From positions 1 to 14,868 of the forward strand of contig JAFLUQ010000047.1 of assembly GCA_022508735.1 (NCBI GenBank): 14,868 bases of DNA, written 5' to 3'. Below are positions 5,636 to 12,723 of the stretch, in pieces. The DNA comes from Oscillospiraceae bacterium (GTDB taxonomy: Bacteria > Bacillota > Clostridia > UMGS1883). The notes beneath the pieces were generated by a model. The model had not been told where the DNA came from. It was given only the letters and a program-made list of their open reading frames with translations, and did not search any database. Both the position numbers and the translations under genes were made by a program. Each line of letters starts with the position of its first letter. Within the stretch, counting starts at the first letter, position 1.

Positions 5636-7672
5636 ATGTCCGTATGCTATAATTGCTTCAATAAAATATCGGACAGTAATGAAGTCTGCCCTCAATGCGG
5701 CTATAATCCGGAGGCTGACCGCGGGAAATATCCGATGGCGCTGCCGGGAGGAACCATACTTGCAGGTCAGTATATAGTCGGCCGCGTTCTTGGCCAGGGA
5801 GGCTTTGGTATAACCTACGTCGCTCAGGACAGGCGCTCTAAAAACAAGGTGGCTATAAAGGAGTATTTCCCTGACAGTACAGCGGGGCGCTCCGCCGGAA
5901 CGCTTAAGGTAACGGCATATAACGGTAACCGTCAGATGGACTATGAGTATGGTCTTGAGGGCTTCATAAATGAGGCAAAGGTGCTTGCGGCGCTGAAAAA
6001 GGTTCCCAATATCGTGGATATATACAACTGCTTTAAGGAAAACGGCACAGCCTACTTTTCGATGGAGTACATTGAGGGAATAAGCCTTAAAGAACGGCTC
6101 AGAGAGGTCGGAGGCAGGATGCCTTGGCAGGAGGCGGCGAGAATATTACTCCCGGTGATGGAGGCTTTGGCCGCCGTGCACAAGGAGGGGCTTATCCACC
6201 GTGATGTGGCGCCGGACAACATATATATTACCGGCGACGGAGGCGTTAAGCTTTTGGACTTCGGAGCGGCCCGATACAGCCTCGGAAATCAGACCCAGAC
6301 CCTTGACGTTATCCTGAAGCGAGGCTATGCGCCAATGGAGCAGTACGCAAAAAGAGCCAGACAGGGCCCGTATACAGACGTGTACTCGATGGCGGCTTGC
6401 TTTTATGCTGCTGTAACGGGAAGTATTCCGCCGGAGGCCATTGAACGCATTGACGAAGACAGGCTGATGGCCGTGAGCAGTCTTGGCGTACATATGCCGC
6501 GCGACCTGGAAAACGCAATATATAAGGCCCTTGAGGTGCAGGCGGCAGACAGATATCAGACTATGGAAGCGTTTGGCGCCGCGGTGAAAGCGGCCATTGA
6601 GGAAACGGAAAAAGCAGAGAAAAAAGAGCGAAAAGAAAAAGTAGAGAAAAAAGAAAAACCTGAAGAAAAAAAGGCGCTTGCTGAAACGCCGGCCAAAAAC
6701 TCAGAGCCTGCTGCCGCTGCCGGGGGCGGGGTCAAGGATCTCGTGGCCAGGCTTGCAGCCGTCCCTAAAGGGGTGAAGCTTGGCGTCGGTATTGGCGTAC
6801 CCGCGCTTGCGCTGGGGCTGACCCTTTTGTTGGTAATACCTAAGCTTGGCGATGACAGCTCTGTTAATTCCAATACGACAGTGGCCGACACGACATTGCC
6901 CGGTGATGTGGTGTTGGATTCTGTGCAGTCTGAAGGAACTCTGCCCGAAGAAACACCGACAGAGCCGGCGGACGAGACTGAGCCCGGCGTTAAATGGAAC
7001 GAGGACCGCAGCGAAAAAAGCGAGTTTGATGAAAGCGGCAATCTCGTAAGAGCTACCGCATTCTACAGTCAGGACGTGATAAAGTCTGTAACCGAGTACG
7101 GTGCAGACGGCGGATATAAGGTGTCTGTCTACAACGCAAACGGAAAGCCAGGGGCCGTGACTGAATATGCATACGGCGGAATAAAGTCGAGAGTGACCTA
7201 TAAAAATCCCGACGGTGAAGAAACCTTCGTTGAAGAGTATGATGGAAACGGCCGGCTAAATGGTGACCCGATGGCCGCGCGCGTAGAGTGGAATGCTGAC
7301 AATACAGTAAAAAGTGAGTATGACAGCGCGGACAATCTTGTCAGAAGAACGAGATTTCGTGATTTGAGCACAGTGGTTACGGTAAATGATTACAACCCCG
7401 ACGGAAGCCATGTATACGTGAGCTTCAATTCTTCCGGAGCGAGATATGTGTCTTACTACAATGCTTCAGATAAGAGAACCAGAAGTATAAGCTACAATTC
7501 CGACGGAACCATTGATTATATATATGATTATAACTCCAATGAACAATACTCCGGATATGTTAAATATACTTCAAAGGGAACCTTAGATTTTGTAAATACA
7601 TACGATGCTGGCGGAAACCTGATCAGCTCCACATACTACAATGAAGACGGGTCTGTGCGGTCAGAGGAATAA
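5636..7672 (+). CDS. Transmembrane Ser/Thr protein kinase 2 with repeat ectodomain
   Basis: 678 residues, a tandem paralogue of the preceding kinase; many stretches are near identical even in DNA. Zinc ribbon C4-x2-C7, C18-x2-C21; Gly loop 53-58; K75; E113; HRDVAPDN with D190 and N195 (again no Lys); DFG at 208-210; activation-segment T220/T222. A Lys/Glu-rich linker (324-348) precedes the TM segment (about 381-402). The 275-residue outer part carries repeated YDxxGNL, YNxDG and YNxNG turns resembling YD/MORN-like beta-hairpin repeats, with an internal duplication: VKWNEDRSEKSEFD near 452 and VEWNADNTVKSEYD at 550. This ectodomain is absent from kinase 1 and is the likely sensor or binding part. 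ATG follows AGGAGG at 8 nt. The kinase call is secure; the ectodomain role is inferred. Confidence 0.93.
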   Translation: MSVCYNCFNKISDSNEVCPQCGYNPEADRGKYPMALPGGTILAGQYIVGRVLGQGGFGITYVAQDRRSKNKVAIKEYFPDSTAGRSAGTLKVTAYNGNRQMDYEYGLEGFINEAKVLAALKKVPNIVDIYNCFKENGTAYFSMEYIEGISLKERLREVGGRMPWQEAARILLPVMEALAAVHKEGLIHRDVAPDNIYITGDGGVKLLDFGAARYSLGNQTQTLDVILKRGYAPMEQYAKRARQGPYTDVYSMAACFYAAVTGSIPPEAIERIDEDRLMAVSSLGVHMPRDLENAIYKALEVQAADRYQTMEAFGAAVKAAIEETEKAEKKERKEKVEKKEKPEEKKALAETPAKNSEPAAAAGGGVKDLVARLAAVPKGVKLGVGIGVPALALGLTLLLVIPKLGDDSSVNSNTTVADTTLPGDVVLDSVQSEGTLPEETPTEPADETEPGVKWNEDRSEKSEFDESGNLVRATAFYSQDVIKSVTEYGADGGYKVSVYNANGKPGAVTEYAYGGIKSRVTYKNPDGEETFVEEYDGNGRLNGDPMAARVEWNADNTVKSEYDSADNLVRRTRFRDLSTVVTVNDYNPDGSHVYVSFNSSGARYVSYYNASDKRTRSISYNSDGTIDYIYDYNSNEQYSGYVKYTSKGTLDFVNTYDAGGNLISSTYYNEDGSVRSEE

Positions 7673-7748
7673 GACCGCCGCGAAAGGCGCTAATACATAG
7701 AGTTTAATTAAATTATTTTAATAAAACAAAAAAACAGGAGGAACAGTT

Positions 7749-8429
7749 ATGAGAGAGACAGAATGCGGACGCGGGCACATCTATGATGCGGATATTTATC
7801 CGACTTGCCCGTACTGCAACAAGAACAACTTTGTGAATCTGGACGGATCAAGTTCAGGTCAGGCTGCTAACGGAGGGGTTACAGTAGGTCCGGGAGCAGG
7901 CGGTGAGATGACAATGGCTCCGGAAGGCTATAACGGCGGTGTCAGCGTTTTAAGCGACAATGTTACTAAGCCGCCGGTTGGCTATGAATGGGCAATGCAC
8001 GAAAAAGAAAAGGAAGAAGAGAACGAAAAGGGAAAGACAGTTGCCCTGTCGCAGCTGAAAATGAATATCATCCCGGTTGTTGGCTGGCTTGTCTGCGTCA
8101 ACGGAACGGATAAGGGCAAGGATTACAGGCTTTATAACAAGATCAATACCATAGGCCGCAGCTCGAGTATGGATGTACGCATTGAAGGTGACCGGGCAAT
8201 TTCCAGAGAAAATCATGCGAGACTCGCCTATGACCACAGAAGCAACAGCTTTAATCTTATCCCCGGCGAAAGCACAAACAACATCTACGTAAACGGTAAG
8301 GCGGTTTATACTCAGATGCAGCTAAACGCCTATGATCAGATTGAGCTTGGCGAAACGAAGCTCCTCTTTGTGCCGTTCTGCTGTGAAAAATTCAGATGGG
8401 ATGAAGCTGCTAAAGAGGCGAACAACTGA
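7749..8429 (+). CDS. Zinc-ribbon FHA-domain protein (cytosolic phospho-Thr reader)
   Basis: 226 residues, no signal peptide or membrane segment, so cytosolic. The N terminus has a metal-binding pattern C6-x3-H10 and C20-x2-C23. A low-complexity linker (30-100) follows, with Thr in TMAPEG (T55) and KTVALSQ (T97) that could be kinase targets. The FHA domain (about 112-210) has IGR (135-137), SRENH (152-156) and the YVNG loop (180-183), so the phospho-Thr pocket looks intact apart from one extra residue between SR and H. It ends with a conserved-looking LLFVPFCCEKFRW. ATG follows AGGAGG at 7 nt. The stop codon overlaps the next ATG (TGATG), implying translational coupling to the PP2C. Likely an adaptor bound or phosphorylated by the two kinases; this is inference from context. 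Confidence 0.9.
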   Translation: MRETECGRGHIYDADIYPTCPYCNKNNFVNLDGSSSGQAANGGVTVGPGAGGEMTMAPEGYNGGVSVLSDNVTKPPVGYEWAMHEKEKEEENEKGKTVALSQLKMNIIPVVGWLVCVNGTDKGKDYRLYNKINTIGRSSSMDVRIEGDRAISRENHARLAYDHRSNSFNLIPGESTNNIYVNGKAVYTQMQLNAYDQIELGETKLLFVPFCCEKFRWDEAAKEANN

Positions 8430-9259
8430 TGGGACTGCTCGATAAGCTTCTTGGCAAGACTAAGAAGCCATCACGGAGCGGCAAAGTGAAAAGGTACGAG
8501 CGAAAGCTCGGGTACCGAACCGGAAATATGCAGGGTATAGGCTCGCGTAAACGGCAGGAGGACTCCTTTGCATTTGTGAACGCCCTTGATGTCGTCAAAA
8601 TAAGGGACATGGGATTGATGGCCCTATTAGCCGACGGAATGGGCGGGCTCGAAGGAGGCAAGGAGGCCAGTGAGGCCGCATGTGCCGCAGTGAGCGCGGA
8701 TTTTGAGAAAATTGACCGTGACGGAGATATTGCCGCCCAGCTTAAAGAGAGCGTGCTCAGTGCGAGTGACAGCGTATTCACCGGTTTTGAAGGGCGCAGC
8801 GGATCAACCATGATCGCGTGCGTGCTATACGACGAGAAGCTGTATTTTGTCAGCGTTGGAGACAGCTATCTCTACCTCAAGAGAGGAAACAGTCTCTGCC
8901 GACTGAATCGCGATCAGAATTATCGCTGGGATCTGTATCTTGAGTCTGTGCGCGACGGCGTTGTATGGCCTGAAGATGCCGATGATGACCCAAATGCCCA
9001 CCGGTTGACCGAGTTTATCGGTAAAAACGAGGTGAGCTGCGTGGATATGCTTTTGGCGCCTCTGCCTCTTCTGGATGGCGATATGCTTTTGCTGTGTTCC
9101 GACGGAGTTGGCGGAGTGCTCAGCGAGACCGAGCTGATGGCTTGTATGGATGGTCACAGCCCTCAGGAGGCCTGCGACATGATTGGCGCGGAAATCAAAA
9201 AGAAAAATGTTTTACATCAGGACAATTATACCGCTCTTGTAATAAGCTGCGGATACTAA
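8429..9259 (+). CDS. PP2C-family protein phosphatase 1
   Basis: 276-residue metal-dependent Ser/Thr phosphatase that would reverse the kinases' action. A basic 30-residue N-terminal extension (KLLGKTKKPSRSGKVKR) precedes the PP2C domain. Motifs in order: RKRQED (40-45), ADGMGG (68-73, metal ligand D69), GST (125-127), VGDS (143-146), CSDG (223-226, metal ligand D225) and DNYT (265-268, metal ligand D265). All metal-binding Asp are present, so it should be active. The region 157-200 is unusual for the family, with WDLYLESVRDG and an acidic DADDD. Its ATG overlaps the FHA gene's stop by one base. No membrane segment; the basic head may contact the membrane or the FHA partner. Confidence 0.94.
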   Translation: MGLLDKLLGKTKKPSRSGKVKRYERKLGYRTGNMQGIGSRKRQEDSFAFVNALDVVKIRDMGLMALLADGMGGLEGGKEASEAACAAVSADFEKIDRDGDIAAQLKESVLSASDSVFTGFEGRSGSTMIACVLYDEKLYFVSVGDSYLYLKRGNSLCRLNRDQNYRWDLYLESVRDGVVWPEDADDDPNAHRLTEFIGKNEVSCVDMLLAPLPLLDGDMLLLCSDGVGGVLSETELMACMDGHSPQEACDMIGAEIKKKNVLHQDNYTALVISCGY

Positions 9260-9279
9260 ACGAAAAGGAGAGATATTTT

Positions 9280-10479
9280 ATGAAAAGATTAACTTGTATA
9301 ATTTTGGCCTTGGCCCTGATTTTGGCCTTTGCCTCTGTCGGCATTGCTGCCGGCTTTAAAAGCGAAACGCTGAACAGCGTTGCAGTTGTGTATTGTATAG
9401 GCGAGCAGCCCAACGGTGATATAAAAGGCGGTCAGGGTACAGGCTTCTTCATCGGAAAATCCGGAAAGAGCCCGGAATATCTTGTAACAAATTACCATGT
9501 TGTTTCTTCCTATATTGATAATAAGGATAAAACACGTGCGGACGGCACAGAGCTTTCGGGCATGATATACGTCTTTTATGAAAATGACGTATACGAAGAA
9601 GCCTATTTTGTTGACGGCAACAAGGATGCCGATCTGGCTCTGCTGAGAGTTAATAAGCCTACCGATAAGCGCATACCGCTGAAGCTGATGAAGCCCACTA
9701 AAAAAATTGTCGGTAAGCCTGTCTATGCGATTGGATATCCGGATGCTGCCGAAATCGTGAACATGATATCTATCTATGGCAAAGACGATGCAACCGTTAC
9801 CAGCGGCACTGTCAGCCGTCTGTCTACCGAGTCCGGCAAGGGACGTCGTATGATCCAGACCGATGCGGCCGTTAACGAAGGTAATTCCGGCGGCCCTATG
9901 GTAACAGAAGAAGGCTATGCCATCGGTATAAATACTATGGGAGTTAATACCGCAATAGCGAGCGGTATCAACTATGCGGTAAGCGTTGATGATCTGATCA
10001 TCCTTCTCAAGAGAAATAATGTTCTCTTTGATGAGGTATCATCTTTCCCGTGGCTGATCGTGATTATCGCGGCCGCAGTGCTTGTGATTCTCATAATAGC
10101 AGCAGTAGTTATACTTCTTCTGACAAAAAATAAGAGCAAAAAGTCTGTTTCCGTTGGCCCGACAACTCCGGTGGTTCAGTCTCTGGCGGTTCAGCACAGA
10201 GGGATGAAGGTGAGGGTATCCGGCGCTGTATACATAGGTCGAGATTCCTCCTGCAACATTGTTTTTGAAAACAAAACTCCCGGCGTGAGCAAGCGTCACT
10301 GCCTGCTGAGCTACGACGCTGCCTCCGGTGAATACCTGCTCACTGACCTCGGCTCGAGCTTCGGAACCTTCCTTGCAAACGGAAGCCGTATCACTCCGAA
10401 TGTTCCTGTAAGACTCAGATCCGGCGATTCCTTCTATCTCGGTGAAATGGGTAATATGCTGCGCGTTGAAACGGAGTGA
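9280..10479 (+). CDS. Trypsin-like serine protease with TM and cytosolic FHA domain
   Basis: 399 residues. A signal peptide (1-24) is followed by a trypsin/DegP-type fold outside the membrane with the full triad: H73 in TNYHVV, D118 in DADLALL, S203 in GNSGGP. A strong TM segment (258-282, then KNKSKK) brings a C-terminal FHA domain (about 302-399) into the cytosol; it keeps GR (320-321), SKRH (337-340) and an NG loop (367-368), so phospho-Thr binding looks intact. No PDZ domain, unlike HtrA/DegP. The start is the ATG at 9280 after AAGGAG; an open frame reaches back to 9094 inside the phosphatase gene, but only the internal start gives a signal peptide. The gene lies 20 nt after PP2C 1. A protease controlled from inside by phosphorylation is the obvious inference. 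Confidence 0.92.
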   Translation: MKRLTCIILALALILAFASVGIAAGFKSETLNSVAVVYCIGEQPNGDIKGGQGTGFFIGKSGKSPEYLVTNYHVVSSYIDNKDKTRADGTELSGMIYVFYENDVYEEAYFVDGNKDADLALLRVNKPTDKRIPLKLMKPTKKIVGKPVYAIGYPDAAEIVNMISIYGKDDATVTSGTVSRLSTESGKGRRMIQTDAAVNEGNSGGPMVTEEGYAIGINTMGVNTAIASGINYAVSVDDLIILLKRNNVLFDEVSSFPWLIVIIAAAVLVILIIAAVVILLLTKNKSKKSVSVGPTTPVVQSLAVQHRGMKVRVSGAVYIGRDSSCNIVFENKTPGVSKRHCLLSYDAASGEYLLTDLGSSFGTFLANGSRITPNVPVRLRSGDSFYLGEMGNMLRVETE

Positions 10480-10486
10480 TTCTCGA

Positions 10487-11209
10487 ATGGACGCCTATCT
10501 GTATACGAACGAGGGAGGCAAGTCCCACAATGAGGATAATGCCGATTATTCTGTCGATGTGGATCATTCGTTCTTTGTACTGGCAGACGGCCTTGGCGGA
10601 CTAAAAAAAGGCGAGGTTGCCTCGCAGCACGTTGTAAACTCACTTATTGACTACTGGAACCGGGACGGACTTCCCGACGACGGACGGGCCGAATGGCTTC
10701 GCTCCCGGATTCTGGCGGCTAATGAAAGCCTTGTGGAGCTGCAAAAGACCCAAAATGCAAAGATGAAGAGTACCGTAGTGGCCCTTGCACTGGATGAAAA
10801 TAAGGCGGTGTGGGGGCATGCGGGTGATTCGCGCCTGTACTATATATCGGATGGCAGAGTCAGATATGTGACAAGAGATCACTCTGTGGCCTACAAAAAG
10901 TATCAGGCGGGAGAGATATCCTTCGATGGGATAAGCGTAGACGAGGATCAGTCCAGTCTATTGATGAGTGTTGGTGATGCGGAGCGCTGCACACCGGAAA
11001 TAATAGAAAGCCGCACAGAAGTAAAGCAGGGAGACAGCTTTCTGCTTTGCTCCGACGGGGCGTGGACATACCTCAGAAGCGACGAAATCCTTGTTGACTC
11101 TCTGAAGTCCTCTACCGCAAAGGAATGGGTCGAGCTGCTGCTGACGAGAATTATAGCAAGGATCCGCAAGGGCAGTGACAATTTAACGCTCCTGGCTGTC
11201 AAGCTTTGA
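10487..11209 (+). CDS. PP2C-family protein phosphatase 2
   Basis: 240-residue cytosolic Ser/Thr phosphatase, the compact bacterial PP2C type. Motifs: KSHNED (12-17), ADGLGG (33-38, D34), ST at 95-96, HAGDSR (111-116), VTRDHS (128-133), LLCSDG (187-191, D190) and DNLT (231-234, D231), all consistent with an active two-metal centre. It is clearly different from PP2C 1 (VTRDHS is replaced there and the N-terminal extension is missing here), so this is not a recent duplication. ATG at 10487 lies 7 nt after the protease stop, with GGAG in the protease's last codons serving as ribosome site; the open frame back to 10442 overlaps the FHA coding end and is not supported. Having two phosphatases suggests separate substrates or sites. 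Confidence 0.94.
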   Translation: MDAYLYTNEGGKSHNEDNADYSVDVDHSFFVLADGLGGLKKGEVASQHVVNSLIDYWNRDGLPDDGRAEWLRSRILAANESLVELQKTQNAKMKSTVVALALDENKAVWGHAGDSRLYYISDGRVRYVTRDHSVAYKKYQAGEISFDGISVDEDQSSLLMSVGDAERCTPEIIESRTEVKQGDSFLLCSDGAWTYLRSDEILVDSLKSSTAKEWVELLLTRIIARIRKGSDNLTLLAVKL

Positions 11210-11214
11210 GCGAT

Positions 11215-11219
11215 GGAGG
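11215..11219 (+). promoter_or_regulatory. Ribosome-binding site deciding the 11228 start
   Basis: GGAGG lies 8 nt before GTG 11228. It would fall inside the coding region if the ATG at 11213 were the start, and that ATG has no comparable site before it. Confidence 0.7.
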
Positions 11220-11227
11220 CAAAAGAA

Positions 11228-12646
11228 GTGAAGAGATTTTTTACAGTTGCAGCCGCTGTTATTATGGCCATATCATTGGCCTTCGGCACCTCGGCCGCAG
11301 AAGTGGTTTCGGTATTCGGTCAGGACGACAGTCTCTACGCCTTTATGAATACAGGCGGGGACACAATAGAAATGAAGCTCGGCAGAAATGTGGTGACGAA
11401 TAACTCGCCGGCCGTATCAAAGAGCATGGCCGAGGCGGGAGCTCCCATCAAATATGTAGTGCTTCTGGACTGTTCCGCAGGAATGAAAAAACACATAAAA
11501 AAGGCCGGGACCTTTGTAGACGCGCTTGTAAAGAGTGCGGGCAAAAACGCAAGGTTTGAGCTTGCACGGTTCGGCGAAAAGGCCCATCTTCAGCTTCCGA
11601 AGTCCGTAAGCACGGGCGAGCTCGTCAGCATTGTAAAGAGCAAAAAAACATACAGTGACCAAAGAACGGAGCTGTTCGACGCAGTTACTACGGTGCTGGA
11701 CGATATCAAGGCAAAGAAAACCGCCAAAGGCGAACAGGTCAATATGATCCTGATTACTGACGGTGTGCTTTACACTGACGAAGGCACTCCTGATTTTGAC
11801 AGCGAGAATGTTGATATGAAAGCGATCCAGACGAGGATATCAAAAGAAAGACAGGTAGTGATCCATACCGTTTCTATGGACAAAATGGATGCGGAGGATA
11901 TGGATGTAAATGTTTTTTACAATATAAACGGACTGTCTTTTGATTTGAATGATCCGGACCGCACCGCGTCTGAGGCGGCCAAGCAGCTTACCGGCTTTGT
12001 GAACGGACTGCAGGTGCTTGAATATGGCGTTGTAAACTTCCCCGCGGAACCATTTACGGTAACATTGACGGACGTGCTTGATGAACGTTCATCCTTTATC
12101 GTAGACAACGTTGAAATAGCAGGTAACGGTGGCGAAGATAAGGATAACGAAAGTGCCGGGAGAAGCAGTGAGCCTATTGTTATAGGCAAAACTCAGGGCA
12201 ATGATAAACGCTCCGTAAAAAATACGGGAACTATTGAAAAGGTCCTGAACTTTCTCCTTGTGATTCTGCTGATAATTCTTGCAGCCATAATTGCGGTAAT
12301 TGTAGTTCTCGCAGTGAGAAGTAAAAAGGCCTCGGCTGCTCATAAGGGCGCCATCTTTATGAAGGTGGACGTAATACAGGGTATTTACGCTAAGAAAAAC
12401 AGCGGACTTTACCTGACAGATGAGATCTTTATAGGAAGTGACCGCAGATGTGGCATCGTGTTTAAGGACGGCTGCGTTTCGCCGCAAAACACGAGGGTAT
12501 ATCTGAATAATAACTACGTATATATCGAAGATCTGAACTCCAGAGCCGGAACCCAATTGGAAGGAATGCAGCTTTATGCCCCCAACAGGCTCAGAAGCGG
12601 CGACGAGATACGAATCGGCTCTGTGAGATTCAAGATTAGATTTTAG
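11228..12646 (+). CDS. Extracellular VWA protein with TM and cytosolic FHA-like domain
   Basis: 472 residues from GTG 11228 (477 if ATG 11213 is used). A signal peptide (1-24, MKRFFTVAAA...) resembles that of the protease. A von Willebrand A fold (about 76-260) lies outside: metal-site pattern DCSAG (81-85, last Ser replaced by Gly), T147 in QRTELFD, and ITDG (176-179). A linker of about 75 residues leads to the TM segment (about 340-364) and a cytosolic FHA-type fold (about 385-472). This FHA lacks the key Arg (IGSDR in place of IGR) and the Ser-x-x-His (VSPQN), so phospho-Thr binding is doubtful, although DLNSRAGT keeps the fold signature. Last gene of the operon, 18 nt after PP2C 2. Probably a ligand-binding or scaffold partner of the protease; the function is inferred. 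Confidence 0.88.
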   Translation: MKRFFTVAAAVIMAISLAFGTSAAEVVSVFGQDDSLYAFMNTGGDTIEMKLGRNVVTNNSPAVSKSMAEAGAPIKYVVLLDCSAGMKKHIKKAGTFVDALVKSAGKNARFELARFGEKAHLQLPKSVSTGELVSIVKSKKTYSDQRTELFDAVTTVLDDIKAKKTAKGEQVNMILITDGVLYTDEGTPDFDSENVDMKAIQTRISKERQVVIHTVSMDKMDAEDMDVNVFYNINGLSFDLNDPDRTASEAAKQLTGFVNGLQVLEYGVVNFPAEPFTVTLTDVLDERSSFIVDNVEIAGNGGEDKDNESAGRSSEPIVIGKTQGNDKRSVKNTGTIEKVLNFLLVILLIILAAIIAVIVVLAVRSKKASAAHKGAIFMKVDVIQGIYAKKNSGLYLTDEIFIGSDRRCGIVFKDGCVSPQNTRVYLNNNYVYIEDLNSRAGTQLEGMQLYAPNRLRSGDEIRIGSVRFKIRF

Positions 12647-12667
12647 TTTAAACCGTATATTTTAACA

Positions 12668-12720
12668 AATAAAAGACTTCCGACCGGATAGTAAATATCC
12701 GGAAAGGAAGTCTTTTATTA
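12668..12720. terminator. Bidirectional terminator between signalling operon and lar genes
   Basis: Long interrupted stem: 12668-12681 pairs with 12706-12719 (14 bp), then an internal loop, then CCGGATA/TATCCGG (12684-12690 with 12696-12702) around GTAAA. A/T-rich outer arms give a T-run in each direction, so it can end both the VWA transcript and the larC transcript. Confidence 0.92.
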
Positions 12721-12723
12721 TGG

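Noticed and set aside
6992..7669. RHS/YD-repeat polymorphic toxin fused to kinase 2
   Set aside because: Repeats are few and divergent, there is no RHS core motif or toxin tip, and no immunity gene follows.
7673..7748. Internal promoter before the FHA gene
   Set aside because: The gap is A/T-rich but has no -35/-10 pair with acceptable spacing.
9094..9279. Longer N terminus for the protease reaching back into PP2C 1
   Set aside because: It overlaps the phosphatase coding region in another frame and would bury the signal peptide; ATG 9280 has a good ribosome site.
10442..10486. Longer N terminus for PP2C 2
   Set aside because: The extra 15 residues overlap the protease's FHA end, and the PP2C fold begins at MDAYLYTNEGG.
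4203..12646. Canonical tellurite-resistance TerY-P system
   Set aside because: VWA, PP2C and kinase are present, but the VWA is secreted and membrane-linked to an FHA, and no TerC/TerD/TerZ-type genes are seen.
4203..12646. Type VI or type VII secretion regulatory cluster
   Set aside because: FHA, kinase and PP2C genes occur with such systems, but no ATPase, WXG100, sheath or Icm/Dot-like gene is in the window.
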